The notes under the pieces are model-generated. The model was not told the DNA's origin. It did not search any database and saw only the letters and a program-made list of their open reading frames with translations. Positions 25,053 to 34,693 of a DNA stretch of 38,467 nucleotides are shown here, in pieces (the first letter of the stretch is position 1; every line of letters begins with the position of its first letter). Both the position numbers and the translations under genes were made by a program. Source of the stretch: Marinosulfonomonas sp. (GTDB lineage: Bacteria > Pseudomonadota > Alphaproteobacteria > Rhodobacterales > Rhodobacteraceae); assembly GCA_015488685.1 (NCBI GenBank), contig WFNH01000111.1, positions 1-38,467 on the forward strand. The letters are read 5' to 3'.

Positions 25053-26363
25053 ATGAACATGGAAACCTCAGGCGTTATTGCGCCCCCCGCCCCGCGCCGC
25101 ATGAGCGAAATGGAACTTCCGCAGGTGATGATGCGCGACATCCTGCTGAAAACGATGTTCCGGCAAAACCAGGAACAGGTCAGCGAGCTGTCCAAGACCC
25201 TCTGCCTGCCCATTCCTGTCACACAGGAACTGGTCGATCTGGCGCGTGAACAAAAACTGCTTCAGGCCACAGGGACACTTCATGCCGGTTCCGGCGGCGA
25301 AATGGGGTATCAGTTGACCGACGCCGGCAAGGCCCGCGCGCTGGATGCCCTGTCGCAATCCGAATATTACGGCGCCATGCCGGTGCCGCTGGATATTTAC
25401 GCCGAGCAGGTCAAACGCCAGTCGATCCGCAATATCCAGATCACCCGCGATCAGTTGACCGGTGCTATGGGCCACCTGATCCTGCCCGATGAACTGCTGG
25501 ACCATCTTGGACCTGCGGTCAGCTCGGGTCGCTCGATCCTGATGTATGGCCCTCCGGGCAACGGTAAATCCTCTATCTCGAACGGGATCCGCGATGCGCT
25601 GGGGGACAAAATCTTTGTGCCGCGCGCAATTGAATACGCCGGTCAGGTGATCACGGTTTATGACCCGATCGTCCACACCGCCGTCGAGGAAGAAGCCGAC
25701 GACCCAAACAGTCTGCGCCGCAAAGGCAACCGGTTTGATAGCCGCTATGTGCGCTGTGAACGCCCGACGGTGATTACCGGTGGTGAATTGACGCTGGACA
25801 TGCTGGATCTGGTTTACAACCCGACCGCCCGCACCTATCAGGCGCCGTTGCAGTTGAAATCCACCGGCGGTGTGTTCATCGTGGATGACCTTGGCCGACA
25901 GGCCGAGCCGCCACAGGCCCTGATCAACCGCTGGATTGTGCCGCTTGAGGAGAGCAAAGATATTCTGTCGCTGCAATCAGGTGAAAAATTCACCGTGCCC
26001 TTTGACACGCTGGTTATCTTTTCGACCAACTTCCACCCGAACGAAATCTTTGACCGCGCAGCTTTGCGCCGGATTTTCTTTAAGATCAAGATCGATGGCC
26101 CGACCCAAGAGGATTTCCTGAAAATCTTTGCCATGGTCGCCCGCAAGAAGAAGATCACGCTGGACGAAGATACTCTGGTGCATATGCTCAAGGAAAAGTA
26201 TCCGACCATTGAAAATGTCTATGCGAACTACCAGCCGATCTTCTTGATCGACCAGATGATCTCGATCTGCGAATTCGAAGGCATTCCGATTCAAATGCGC
26301 CCTGATCTGCTGGATCGGGCCTGGGCCAACATGTTCGTCAAAGACGAAGAGATCATCCACTAA
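25053..26363 (+). CDS. Winged-helix/AAA ATPase beside the Tad locus
   Basis: 436 aa from the ATG at 25053; the open frame extends upstream without family-like sequence. Residues 24-100 look like a winged HTH: helices DILLKTMF, QVSELSKTLCLP and PVTQELVDLAREQKLL, then a wing ending GYQLTDAGKARALDAL. The AAA core starts near 155 with Walker A GPPGNGKS (166-173), Walker B GVFIVDDLGRQ (near 270), a sensor-1 Asn in LVIFSTNFHP and an arginine-finger region RAALRRIFFK. It resembles MoxR/Cdc48-like remodelling ATPases. Substrate unknown. Translationally coupled to the crotonase (TAATG). Confidence 0.82.
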   Translation: MNMETSGVIAPPAPRRMSEMELPQVMMRDILLKTMFRQNQEQVSELSKTLCLPIPVTQELVDLAREQKLLQATGTLHAGSGGEMGYQLTDAGKARALDALSQSEYYGAMPVPLDIYAEQVKRQSIRNIQITRDQLTGAMGHLILPDELLDHLGPAVSSGRSILMYGPPGNGKSSISNGIRDALGDKIFVPRAIEYAGQVITVYDPIVHTAVEEEADDPNSLRRKGNRFDSRYVRCERPTVITGGELTLDMLDLVYNPTARTYQAPLQLKSTGGVFIVDDLGRQAEPPQALINRWIVPLEESKDILSLQSGEKFTVPFDTLVIFSTNFHPNEIFDRAALRRIFFKIKIDGPTQEDFLKIFAMVARKKKITLDEDTLVHMLKEKYPTIENVYANYQPIFLIDQMISICEFEGIPIQMRPDLLDRAWANMFVKDEEIIH

Positions 26364-27157
26364 TGTCCGAACGGGTTCGTATCGGGGAAAGCGGCGGCAT
26401 CGCCACCGTCACCCTGACCCGCGCCGACAAGCGCAATGCGCTGGATCTGGACATGATCAACGCCATCGTAGCGGCGGGGGACTCTCTGATGCAGCGCCGC
26501 GATATCCGCGCCGTGGTTCTGTGCGGCGACGGGCCGGCCTTTTCGGCAGGGCTGGATACTGGAACCTTTCAATTATTGATGACCGAGGTCGCCAAGGCCG
26601 GCGGCATCATGACCCGCACACATGGCACCTCAAACCTGTTCCAACGCGCCGCGATGATCTGGGCCGATCTGCCGATGCCGGTTATTGCCGCGCTACATGG
26701 CTATGCCTTTGGCGGCGCATTCCAGATCATGCTGGGCGCCGACATCCGTGTGGCCGCACCCGACACACAGTTTTCCATCATGGAAGGCAAATGGGGGCTG
26801 GTGCCGGATATGGGCGGCATGGTTCTGATGCGCCGTCTGGCCCGTGGTGATGTGATCCGGCGGCTGACCTATACCGCCGAAGTGTTTGATGCAGTGCAAG
26901 CGCAAGACTGGGGCTTTATCACCGAACTGTCGGATGATCCGCTGGAACGGGCACAGGCATTGGCCGCTGAAATCGCGGGGCGCAGTCCGGATGCTGTGCG
27001 CGAAGCCAAGGCAATGATCCGCGCCTGCGAATATGCTGAAGAGGCCGAGGTGCTATTGCTGGAATCCGCCGCCCAAGGGCGTCTGATCGGCAGCCCGAAC
27101 CAGATCGAGGCATTGATGGCAGGTTTCGAGAAACGCCCGCCCAAGTTCAAGGACTAA
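26363..27157 (+). CDS. Crotonase / enoyl-CoA hydratase family protein
   Basis: 264 aa. The oxyanion-hole motifs are GPAFSAGLDTG (near 55-65) and ALHGYAFGGAFQIMLGADIRVA (near 109-130). A glutamate at the Glu144-equivalent site (SIMEGKWGLVPDMGG) is present. The position of the second catalytic Glu is less clear, so hydratase, isomerase or hydrolase activity cannot be decided. It acts on acyl-CoA in the cytoplasm. The ATG overlaps the ATPase stop, giving a firm two-gene unit. The large inverted repeat just downstream can end transcription. Confidence 0.88.
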   Translation: MSERVRIGESGGIATVTLTRADKRNALDLDMINAIVAAGDSLMQRRDIRAVVLCGDGPAFSAGLDTGTFQLLMTEVAKAGGIMTRTHGTSNLFQRAAMIWADLPMPVIAALHGYAFGGAFQIMLGADIRVAAPDTQFSIMEGKWGLVPDMGGMVLMRRLARGDVIRRLTYTAEVFDAVQAQDWGFITELSDDPLERAQALAAEIAGRSPDAVREAKAMIRACEYAEEAEVLLLESAAQGRLIGSPNQIEALMAGFEKRPPKFKD

Positions 27158-27160
27158 GAA

Positions 27161-27232
27161 ATACGCTGCCCCGCACTTGGTGCGGGGCCTATTTTTACGT
27201 AGAGGCCCCGCATCAAGTGCGGGGCAGCGTAT
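27161..27232. repeat. Large inverted repeat between convergent genes
   Basis: Arms at 27161-27190 and 27203-27232 are 30 nt and match at 29 positions, separated by 12 nt (ATTTTTACGTAG). Each arm contains its own hairpin: CCCCGCAC/GTGCGGGG in the first and CCCCGCA/TGCGGGG in the second. It lies exactly between the crotonase and folD stops, so it can serve as a terminator in both directions. It looks like a tail-to-tail pair of the element seen at 15-41. Confidence 0.9.
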
Positions 27233-27234
27233 CC

Positions 27235-28137
27235 CTAAACCGTCAACCCTTCGGGTTCTTCCAATCCGTTTGCCCGCGAACAGGCCGTCACGGTGTTGGC
27301 CAGCAGACAGGCAATTGTCATCGGCCCTACCCCGCCGGGCACCGGCGTAATGGCACCGGCAACTTCAACCGCGCTGGCGAAATCCACGTCCCCCACCAGC
27401 CGTGTCTTGCCTTCGGCCTTTTCCGGTGCATCAATCCGGTTGATGCCCACGTCAATCACTGTGGCCCCCTTTTTGATCCAGTCGCCCGGCACCATTTGTG
27501 GACGGCCCACCGCCGCCACAACAATATCGGCGCGGCGCACGACATCGGGCAGATCCTTGGTGCGGGAATGGGCGATTGTCACGGTGCAGCTATCCCCCAA
27601 CAGCAATTGCGCCATCGGTTTTCCAACGATGTTACTGCGCCCGATCACCACCGCATCCAGACCGGACAATGACCCATGATAATCACGCAGCATCATCAAA
27701 CAGCCAAGCGGCGTGCAGGGCACCATGCTTTTCTGCCCCGTGGCCAGCAGACCCACATTGGAAATGCAAAACCCGTCCACATCCTTGGCCGGATCAATCG
27801 CATTGATCACAAGGTCTTCGTTCAGATGATCGGGCAGCGGCAATTGCACCAGAATACCATGCACGGCTGGGTCATTGTTCAGGCTGTCGATAAGTGCCAG
27901 CAAATCGGCCTCCGACGTTTTGGCATCCAGCTTGTGTTCATAGGAATTCATCCCGACCTCGACGGTCATCTTCCCCTTGGAGCGCACATAAACCTGCGAC
28001 GCCGGGTCTTCGCCCACCAGCACCACCGCCAAGCCCGGTGTGATGCCGTGATCATTCTTCAGCCGCGCCACATGCACCGCTACCTTTTCCCGAACCTTGG
28101 CCGCAAAGGCCTTGCCGTCGATAATATCTGCTGTCAT
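27235..28137 (-). CDS. folD: Bifunctional methylene-THF dehydrogenase/methenyl-THF cyclohydrolase
   Basis: 300 aa from the ATG at 28137, preceded by GAGG about 10 nt upstream; longer starts add non-family residues. The [14 protein letters not shown] segment holds the catalytic Tyr/Lys pair. [29 protein letters not shown] (NADP loop) and [18 protein letters not shown] are the FolD signatures. It interconverts 5,10-methylene-THF and 10-formyl-THF in the cytoplasm. It follows fhs by 81 nt on the same strand, giving a formate/C1 pair. Confidence 0.97.
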   Translation of the reverse strand: MTADIIDGKAFAAKVREKVAVHVARLKNDHGITPGLAVVLVGEDPASQVYVRSKGKMTVEVGMNSYEHKLDAKTSEADLLALIDSLNNDPAVHGILVQLPLPDHLNEDLVINAIDPAKDVDGFCISNVGLLATGQKSMVPCTPLGCLMMLRDYHGSLSGLDAVVIGRSNIVGKPMAQLLLGDSCTVTIAHSRTKDLPDVVRRADIVVAAVGRPQMVPGDWIKKGATVIDVGINRIDAPEKAEGKTRLVGDVDFASAVEVAGAITPVPGGVGPMTIACLLANTVTACSRANGLEEPEGLTV

Positions 28138-28218
28138 TTTTCTGGCCTCGTTCATCTTATGGCTTACCATAGGCAAACCATACATATTTCACATGCAATT
28201 CATACAGATGTTTAGCCT

Positions 28219-29895
28219 CTAGAACAGCCCCTCGACTTCGCCTTCTTCATTCAGGTGGATGCCTTCGGCCGCGGGGCGGCTGGGCAGGCCCGGCATGGTC
28301 ATGATGTCACCACAGACCACCACGATGAAACCTGCCCCTGCGGACAGGCGCACTTCGCGGACCGGAATGGTGTGGCCCGTGGGGGCGCCGCGCAGGTTCG
28401 GATCGGTCGAAAACGAATATTGCGTTTTCGCCATACAGATCGGCAGGTTGCCATACCCCGCCTCTTCCCAAGCGCGCAGTTGATCGCGCACCTTTTTGTC
28501 GGCAATCACTTCGGAGGCGCGGTAAATCGAATGGGCAATGCGCTCGATCTTCTCGAACAGGGGCAGTTCATCACGATAAAGCGGGGCAAATTGCGAAATA
28601 CCGCTATCAGCAATTTCCACCACCCGTTCGGCCAGCGCCTCGGCCCCTTCGCCGCCCAGTTCCCAGTGCCGCGACAGGATCGCTTCGGACCCCTGCGAAG
28701 CAACGTAGTCCTGCACCGCCTGAATTTCCGCATCGGTATCGGTGACGAAATGGTTGATCGCCACCACCACCGGCACACCGAAGGATTTCATATTGCCGAT
28801 ATGGCGGCCAAGGTTCGGACAGCCGTCAATCACCGCCTGAACATTCTCCGGTCCAAGGTCCTTGCGGGCCACGCCGCCGTTCATCTTCATTGCCCGCACC
28901 GTGGCCACGATCACCACGCAATCCGGCGACAGGTTGGCCTTGCGACACTTGATGTTCATGAATTTTTCAGCGCCCAGATCGGCGCCAAAGCCGGCCTCGG
29001 TCACCACATAATCGGCCAGCCGCAGCGCGGTGTTGGTGGCGATTACGCTGTTACAGCCATGCGCGATGTTGGCGAACGGGCCACCATGCACAAAGGCGGG
29101 GTTGTTTTCCAGTGTCTGCACCAGATTGGGCTGCATCGCATCCTTCAGCAGCACGGTCATTGCGCCATCGGCCTTGATGTCGCGGCAATAGATAGGCTCG
29201 CGTTTGCGGGTATAGGCAACGATGATGTCGCCAAGACGTTTTTGTAAATCTTCCAGATTGTTCGACAGGCATAGGATGGCCATCACTTCGGACGCCACCG
29301 TGATGTCAAAACCTGTCTGGCGCGGAAAACCGTTGGCCACACCGCCAAGCGATGTCACCGTATCGCGCAAGGCACGGTCGTTCATGTCCAGCACCCGTTT
29401 CCAGCTGACGCGACGCTCGTCGATGCCCAACTCGTTGCCCCAGTAGATGTGGTTGTCGATCATCGCACTAAGCAGGTTATGCGCCGAAGTGATCGCATGA
29501 AAATCGCCGGTGAAATGCAGGTTCATTTCCTCCATCGGCACCACTTGCGCATAACCCCCACCGGCGGCCCCGCCCTTCATACCAAAACATGGCCCCAAAG
29601 ACGCCTCGCGAATACATATCGCCGCCTTTTTGCCGATCCGGTTCATCCCGTCGGCCAGCCCCACCGTGGTGGTGGTCTTGCCCTCGCCCGCAGGCGTCGG
29701 GTTGATCGCGGTGACAAGGATCAGCTTGCCTTTGCGATTGCCTTTGACGCTTTCGATAAATTCCTGACTGACTTTGGCTTTGTCATGGCCATAGGGCAGC
29801 AGATGTTCGCTCGGAATCCCCAGTTTTTCACCGATTTCCTGAATCGGTTTCTTCTTGGCTTCGCGGGCAATTTCAATGTCAGTTTTAAAGCTCAT
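28219..29895 (-). CDS. fhs: Formate--tetrahydrofolate ligase
   Basis: 558 aa from the ATG at 29895, with AAGGAA 8 nt upstream; an upstream start at 29916 lies ahead of that SD and is rejected. The P-loop-like ATP site is [19 protein letters not shown] (about 61-80). [32 protein letters not shown] is the formyl-phosphate/THF signature. It makes 10-formyl-THF from formate, ATP and THF. With folD it can assimilate or oxidise one-carbon units. The leader carries two small hairpins. Confidence 0.97.
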   Translation of the reverse strand: MSFKTDIEIAREAKKKPIQEIGEKLGIPSEHLLPYGHDKAKVSQEFIESVKGNRKGKLILVTAINPTPAGEGKTTTTVGLADGMNRIGKKAAICIREASLGPCFGMKGGAAGGGYAQVVPMEEMNLHFTGDFHAITSAHNLLSAMIDNHIYWGNELGIDERRVSWKRVLDMNDRALRDTVTSLGGVANGFPRQTGFDITVASEVMAILCLSNNLEDLQKRLGDIIVAYTRKREPIYCRDIKADGAMTVLLKDAMQPNLVQTLENNPAFVHGGPFANIAHGCNSVIATNTALRLADYVVTEAGFGADLGAEKFMNIKCRKANLSPDCVVIVATVRAMKMNGGVARKDLGPENVQAVIDGCPNLGRHIGNMKSFGVPVVVAINHFVTDTDAEIQAVQDYVASQGSEAILSRHWELGGEGAEALAERVVEIADSGISQFAPLYRDELPLFEKIERIAHSIYRASEVIADKKVRDQLRAWEEAGYGNLPICMAKTQYSFSTDPNLRGAPTGHTIPVREVRLSAGAGFIVVVCGDIMTMPGLPSRPAAEGIHLNEEGEVEGLF

Positions 29896-29924
29896 CTTGT
29901 GGGATTCCTTTGGCAAATCACGTC

Positions 29925-29962
29925 AGGTCATGGCTCTGACCTTACAAGAGTCGTCCCCGACT
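29925..29962 (-). promoter_or_regulatory. Two-hairpin leader of fhs
   Basis: AGGTCA/TGACCT (29925-29930, 29937-29942) and AGTCG/CGACT (29949-29953, 29958-29962) are perfect short stems in the 50-70 nt before the fhs start. They do not match a riboswitch class I recognise, including the ZTP (pfl) motif. A regulator site is equally possible for the first palindrome. Confidence 0.35.
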
Positions 29963-29971
29963 AAAAGGGGA

Positions 29972-29996
29972 AATCCGACATTATCAGCGCCGGATT
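29972..29996 (-). terminator. Possible terminator of the MOSC gene
   Basis: On the minus strand, AATCCG and CGGATT pair over a 13-nt loop starting 17 nt after the MOSC stop, followed by TCCCCTTTT. The stem is short, so activity is uncertain. Confidence 0.35.
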
Positions 29997-30013
29997 CGTC
30001 GTATTAAATCATG

Positions 30014-30613
30014 TTATTGCTGGCGGGCGTCGGCCAGATGAGGCCAGACAGGTTGGTCCGGAATATGTAGGATAATTTCATCCCCGACACGCAATATTCC
30101 TGCGCGCTCGACCCATGCGGTGACCCCGCGCAAATTTTTGGCGGCGGGCTTGAACAACCGGCCTTTGCCCGGAAAATGCGCGTCGATAACGGGTGCTGGC
30201 AAAACGCAGGGGCGGTTTTCCATATCCACAGTCAGGGTTGCACCACCAGAGGATTGCAGGCGCGAGGCGGGCGGGATCATGGTGAAATCGGGGATACCCT
30301 CGATAACAACCGAGGCACTTATCCACGCCGGATCAATGGCCGGAACATCCATGTTTTTGGCAATGATCGCCAATTCCTCGGCCGACACGATGGCCAGTTG
30401 ACGGGTGTTGCGAATTTCCGTGCCACGTGGGTATTGCGATTGCACCCGTCCGCAGGACGCCCGCGTCAGCCCCGCGCGGCTTTCGCCAACGCAGCCCGCC
30501 AATGTCAGTTCCATTTCCGAAACCGGCACATTACACAATGTATCGTCACGGTTGGCGTTCACCCCCAACCAGACAATCCGGCCTTTGAATTTTGTGGGCA
30601 GCAATGCGGGCAT
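30014..30613 (-). CDS. MOSC-domain protein
   Basis: 199 aa. The MOSC fold carries its conserved Cys at C54 in RASCGRVQSQYPRGTEIRNTRQLAIVSAEELA, the residue proposed to carry sulfur or bind molybdenum cofactor in relatives. Near the end are GKGRLFKPAAKNLRGVTAWVERAGILRVGDEI and an aromatic tail (DQPVWPHL). MOSC proteins deliver sulfur or take part in N-hydroxylated base reduction, but no partner gene is adjacent and the role is unknown. It follows the Tam-like gene by 24 nt on the same strand. Confidence 0.85.
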   Translation of the reverse strand: MPALLPTKFKGRIVWLGVNANRDDTLCNVPVSEMELTLAGCVGESRAGLTRASCGRVQSQYPRGTEIRNTRQLAIVSAEELAIIAKNMDVPAIDPAWISASVVIEGIPDFTMIPPASRLQSSGGATLTVDMENRPCVLPAPVIDAHFPGKGRLFKPAAKNLRGVTAWVERAGILRVGDEIILHIPDQPVWPHLADARQQ

Positions 30614-30637
30614 GATCTGGTCCTTTGCGAATCCGGT

Positions 30638-31423
30638 TCAGACAGACAACGTAAAGAACAACCGCTTGAAGGGAAATAGCACAGAACCATCCTGTTCCGG
30701 CGGATAGTGGTCTGTCAGTGCCGTATCATATGCGCGCAAAAATCGCGTCATTTCCTTATCATCCAGCTTTGCCGCGATTGGTCGCATGGCTGTGGACTGG
30801 GTGAAATGGCGCACGGGGTGGCCGGTATCAACTGCGGCCAGACGTTGGATATAATCGGTTTCCCACAGGCTGACATCCCCCAAAGGGGCCAGCATTTTCG
30901 CATAGGCCAGCGGAGCGACCACCGGCGGGACATAGTCGCTGAAATCAAACCTGTCGGGGAACAGCGTCGAGGCCACATCGCGCAACGCCTGATGCGACGG
31001 GGCGGAAAACTGGCGCGGCATCTGCACGGCCAGCACGCCGCCTTTGGTTAGCAAACCGGCCAGACGGGCAAACAATGCGGCATGGTCCGGCAACCAGTGG
31101 CACAGCGCATTGGAAAAGATCAGCGCAGGCGGAGACCGAGGATACCAATCGCGCGCGTCTGCTTTGATCAGGTCACTATATGCGCCGGTCTGCCCTGCCT
31201 TTTCCAGCATGGCTGGCGAGTTATCCACACCAATCAAACGCCGCCCCGAAAACCGCTGCGCCAACACAGGGCCAACAGGGCCATTGCCACACCCCAGATC
31301 AATCACATCCCCCGCAGGCAGTTCCGGCACCTGTGTCAGCAAATCCATCGCCGGACGCAAACGAAAACCCCGAAACTTGGCATAAGTTTCGGGGTTCCAG
31401 TCTTGTTTCATATCAGAGGTCAC
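30638..31423 (-). CDS. tam: Trans-aconitate 2-methyltransferase-like enzyme
   Basis: 261 aa from a GTG at 31423, which overlaps the ftsH stop (GTGA) and has GGAG 8 nt upstream. The ATG at 31411 is the alternative and lacks an SD. The N-terminal [25 protein letters not shown] is typical of Tam. Motif I is [19 protein letters not shown]. Tam methylates trans-aconitate, a by-product that inhibits aconitase, using SAM. Substrate assignment rests on overall resemblance and is moderate; it may methylate another carboxylate. Confidence 0.75.
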   Translation of the reverse strand: MTSDMKQDWNPETYAKFRGFRLRPAMDLLTQVPELPAGDVIDLGCGNGPVGPVLAQRFSGRRLIGVDNSPAMLEKAGQTGAYSDLIKADARDWYPRSPPALIFSNALCHWLPDHAALFARLAGLLTKGGVLAVQMPRQFSAPSHQALRDVASTLFPDRFDFSDYVPPVVAPLAYAKMLAPLGDVSLWETDYIQRLAAVDTGHPVRHFTQSTAMRPIAAKLDDKEMTRFLRAYDTALTDHYPPEQDGSVLFPFKRLFFTLSV

Positions 31424-33351
31424 GCCGAAGGCTCCGGCTCCATCCCGTCGTCCTTGGGCTTGGGTTTGGGCTTTGCCTTGGCTTTCGGTTTGGTTTTGGG
31501 CACCGCAACAACACTGGACGTGCTGTCTTTACCCACCCCGTCATCGTCATCGGAATTAGGCGGGTCGCCATTTATCACACGCTGGATTTCCTCGCCGGTA
31601 AGGGTTTCGTATTCCAGCAAGCCCTGCGCCAGACGCTCGAATTCCTTCTTGTGCTTCTTCAGGATCTTGATGGCGGTTTCATACCCTTCGTCAATCACCC
31701 GCTTTACTTCGCTCTCAATCATTTCCTGCGTGGCCGCCGAAATGGAAAGACCACCGGCCCCGTTTCCCTGATATCCCTCATGCGCGGCCTGATAATCAAT
31801 GTTGCCTACCTTGTCGGACATGCCCCAGCGCATAATCATGGCGCGGGCCAAGGCCGAGGCCTGCTGAATGTCACCGGATGGGCCATTCGAAACGTGTTCC
31901 GGGCCCCACTTCAGGATTTCGGCAGCCTTACCCGCCATCGCCATAGCGATTTTCTGTTCCACCTGATCCTTGAAGTAATTCAACTGGTCGATCTCGGGCA
32001 GGCTCATCACCATGCCCAAGGCCCCGCCACGCGGAATGATCGTAGCTTTGTAAACCGGATCGCATTTGGGTAGTGTTATACCAACAATCGCATGACCAGC
32101 TTCGTGATAGGCGGTCATTTCCTTTTGTTCATCGGTCAGCACCATCGAGCGGCGCTCGGCCCCCATCATCACCTTGTCTTTGGCTTTTTCGAAATCATCC
32201 ATCGTGACAAAACGGCGGTCGATACGGGCGGCCATAAGGGCGGCTTCGTTCACCAGATTGGCAAGGTCGGCACCGGAAAAACCGGGCGTGCCACGGGCAA
32301 TGATACGCAGATCCACATCCGGCCCCAAGGGCACCTTGGCGGCATGCACGTTCAAAATCTTCTCGCGACCTTTGATGTCGGGGTTAGGCACCTGAACCTG
32401 ACGGTCAAAACGACCCGGGCGCAACAAAGCAGGGTCCAGTACATCGGCGCGGTTGGTCGCGGCCAGAATGATCACGCCCTCGTTTGCCTCGAACCCGTCC
32501 ATTTCCACCAGCAACTGGTTCAATGTCTGCTCGCGTTCGTCATTGCCCCCACCCATGCCAACACCACGGGCACGGCCCACGGCATCGATCTCGTCTATGA
32601 ATACAATGCAGGGCGCATTTTTCTTGGCCTGTTCGAACATGTCACGCACGCGGCTGGCACCGACACCCACGAACATTTCCACAAAATCAGAACCGGAGAT
32701 GGTAAAGAACGGCACACCCGCCTCGCCGGCGACAGAACGCGCCAGCAGCGTCTTACCCGTGCCCGGAGGCCCGATCAGCAATGCGCCTTTCGGGATCTTG
32801 CCGCCCAGACGGGAAAATTTCTGCGGGTTGCGCAGGAATTCGACGATCTCTTCCAGCTCTTCCTTGGCTTCGTCAATGCCGGCCACATCGTCAAAGGTCA
32901 CGCGACCCTCGCGTTCGGTCAGCATCTTGGCCTTGGATTTACCAAACCCCATCGCCCCGCCTTTGCCGCCACCCTGCATCCGGTTCATCATGAAGAACCA
33001 GAATCCGACCAGCAGCAGCACCGGGAACAACAGGGAAAGCAGGGAAACAAAGGTCGATTGTTCCTGCCGCACGGCATTCACTTTGACGCCCTTGTCAATC
33101 AGCATTTTGGTGACTTCGGCGTCCCCTGGCTTGATCGTGGCATATTCCTGCCCGTCCTTGCCTTTGATCAGAACTTTTTCCCCGTCCAGCGTAACCGAGG
33201 CCACAGTGCCGTCATTCACGGCCTTCACAAATTCCGAATAGGTCATCTGGTGGGAATTCAGGGCGCTTTCGCCATTGCTGAACAGATTGAACAAAGCGAG
33301 GATCAGCATAAACAGCACGACCCAGAAAGCCAGATTTCTAGCGTTGCCCAC
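31420..33351 (-). CDS. ftsH: ATP-dependent zinc metalloprotease FtsH
   Basis: 643 aa from the GTG at 33351, 7 nt after AAGGAG. The in-frame ATG at 33357 is only 1 nt from that box and so less likely. Two TMs (about 7-25 and 100-122) flank a periplasmic domain. Walker A is GPPGTGKT (194-201), Walker B FIDEID (251-256), the SRH region [18 protein letters not shown] and the zinc site HEAGH (416-420). The hexamer degrades membrane and soluble proteins. The C-terminus has a Lys/Pro repeat tail ([13 protein letters not shown]), absent from most homologues I know. tilS lies upstream. Confidence 0.97.
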   Translation of the reverse strand: MGNARNLAFWVVLFMLILALFNLFSNGESALNSHQMTYSEFVKAVNDGTVASVTLDGEKVLIKGKDGQEYATIKPGDAEVTKMLIDKGVKVNAVRQEQSTFVSLLSLLFPVLLLVGFWFFMMNRMQGGGKGGAMGFGKSKAKMLTEREGRVTFDDVAGIDEAKEELEEIVEFLRNPQKFSRLGGKIPKGALLIGPPGTGKTLLARSVAGEAGVPFFTISGSDFVEMFVGVGASRVRDMFEQAKKNAPCIVFIDEIDAVGRARGVGMGGGNDEREQTLNQLLVEMDGFEANEGVIILAATNRADVLDPALLRPGRFDRQVQVPNPDIKGREKILNVHAAKVPLGPDVDLRIIARGTPGFSGADLANLVNEAALMAARIDRRFVTMDDFEKAKDKVMMGAERRSMVLTDEQKEMTAYHEAGHAIVGITLPKCDPVYKATIIPRGGALGMVMSLPEIDQLNYFKDQVEQKIAMAMAGKAAEILKWGPEHVSNGPSGDIQQASALARAMIMRWGMSDKVGNIDYQAAHEGYQGNGAGGLSISAATQEMIESEVKRVIDEGYETAIKILKKHKKEFERLAQGLLEYETLTGEEIQRVINGDPPNSDDDDGVGKDSTSSVVAVPKTKPKAKAKPKPKPKDDGMEPEPSA

Positions 33352-33433
33352 AGGCATTCTCCTTAAACCGGTTTTGACACAGGGGATTCTTTCCCAAGGC
33401 CACTTGTCTAAAATAGGGATTAGGCAGATTTGT

Positions 33434-34693
33434 TCAATGCGATATAACGGATGAAATGAAATGATCCAGCCCAAATAGCGGTTTTGTGAGCCATCCATTG
33501 CCCAAACCGGCCAAAGGTGCGGCAATAAGCCTGTCTTTTTTCCATACTGCGGGGCTGGCAAGCAAGGATGTTCGCGGCATACCCGTCGCCCGCCAGTCGA
33601 GGCATTCGGCCAATCCGGCCGCCCCCAAAGCCCGTAATTCCAGCCCCGTTTCATGCGGCCCTATAAGCCGCCAGCGGTTGTCCCAAATCGCATCGGTCGG
33701 GCAAACGGTATCCTTGACGGCCTGATGTTCACGGGTGATGCGGATTTCATCCTTGTTCGCGGTGATCAGGCAGCCATGCAGGGTGGATGCCTTGCCCATA
33801 TCAGCAGAATATTCAGCATTGATCAGGGCCATACGGCGGGGGCGGTATTCGGCAGAAGAAACCCAGCACAGGGCACGGGAAAACAGGCGGGCGCTGATTT
33901 CTGTCGGAAGCTGGCGGTATTGCAGACGATCCAGAACAACATCACCATTTTCAATTGACGCAATCTGTTCCGCTGCTTCTTTGGTCTGATGCTCCAGCGC
34001 GCAGCGGGCAAACTGCAAATCCTGCGCCGTTCCGGCCAGCCGTTCCGCGTCCAGCCCCAGATCGGCCAGCACCTGCATCGCCTTGCGGATTTTCACCCGC
34101 TCGAACCGTTCATCCTCGTTTGTGGGGTCATCAATCCAGCTAATATTATGACGCTGTAGATAGTCACGCAGATCCTGTCGCCTTTGCAACAACACCGGCC
34201 GCACCCATGTTACCCCGTCCGACCTCCGCCGTGTCGCCATGCCGGACAACCCGTCCACACCCGATCCGCGCGCAAGGCGCATCAAAAAGGTTTCTGCCTG
34301 ATCCTCGACCGTATGTCCCAGCGCAACCGTTTCAATCCCGCGTTCCAGCGCCCAACCGGCCATCAACCCGTAACGCGCGCGCCGTGCCTGATCCTGAAGG
34401 TTGCCTTTGCCATCCCAACCCGTCCAGTGCAGCGTGCTGTGATCAAGGCCCAGACCGGCGCACATACGGGCAACCGATTTTGCCTCGTCCGCCGCCGCAT
34501 CGCGCAAACCGTGGTCAACTGTAACCGCATATAATGTCACCCCTGCCCCGCCAGCCCAGCGGTGCATCAGATGCAAAAGGGCGGTTGAATCGCTGCCGCC
34601 GGACACGGCAACGCCGATGGCCTTGGGCGGGTTCGCGCCAAAGCTGTTGCCGACAAAATGAAGCAATAATTCGTCTTGGGGGTCTAGTTGCAT
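33434..34693 (-). CDS. tilS: tRNA(Ile)-lysidine synthase
   Basis: 419 aa from the ATG at 34693, inside the cpoB 3' end (10-bp overlap). The frame is open further upstream, but the family starts here. The PP-loop motif is SGGSDS (31-36). [28 protein letters not shown] and the [18 protein letters not shown] segment are typical TilS sequences. It converts cytidine 34 of tRNA-Ile(CAU) to lysidine with ATP and lysine, changing decoding to AUA. The C-terminal region (about 310-419) is divergent. The order tol-pal-cpoB-tilS-ftsH is conserved in this group. Confidence 0.95.
   Translation of the reverse strand: MQLDPQDELLLHFVGNSFGANPPKAIGVAVSGGSDSTALLHLMHRWAGGAGVTLYAVTVDHGLRDAAADEAKSVARMCAGLGLDHSTLHWTGWDGKGNLQDQARRARYGLMAGWALERGIETVALGHTVEDQAETFLMRLARGSGVDGLSGMATRRRSDGVTWVRPVLLQRRQDLRDYLQRHNISWIDDPTNEDERFERVKIRKAMQVLADLGLDAERLAGTAQDLQFARCALEHQTKEAAEQIASIENGDVVLDRLQYRQLPTEISARLFSRALCWVSSAEYRPRRMALINAEYSADMGKASTLHGCLITANKDEIRITREHQAVKDTVCPTDAIWDNRWRLIGPHETGLELRALGAAGLAECLDWRATGMPRTSLLASPAVWKKDRLIAAPLAGLGNGWLTKPLFGLDHFISSVISH

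Noticed and set aside
29896-30013. ZTP (pfl) riboswitch before fhs
   Set aside because: I looked because the class often precedes fhs or folD, but the conserved core and the pseudoknot pattern are not present.
33358-33433. Heat-shock (sigma-32) promoter for ftsH
   Set aside because: CTTG and CCCC elements are present but only 9 nt apart, far shorter than the required spacing. A TTGAAC/TATTTT pair is possible but weak.
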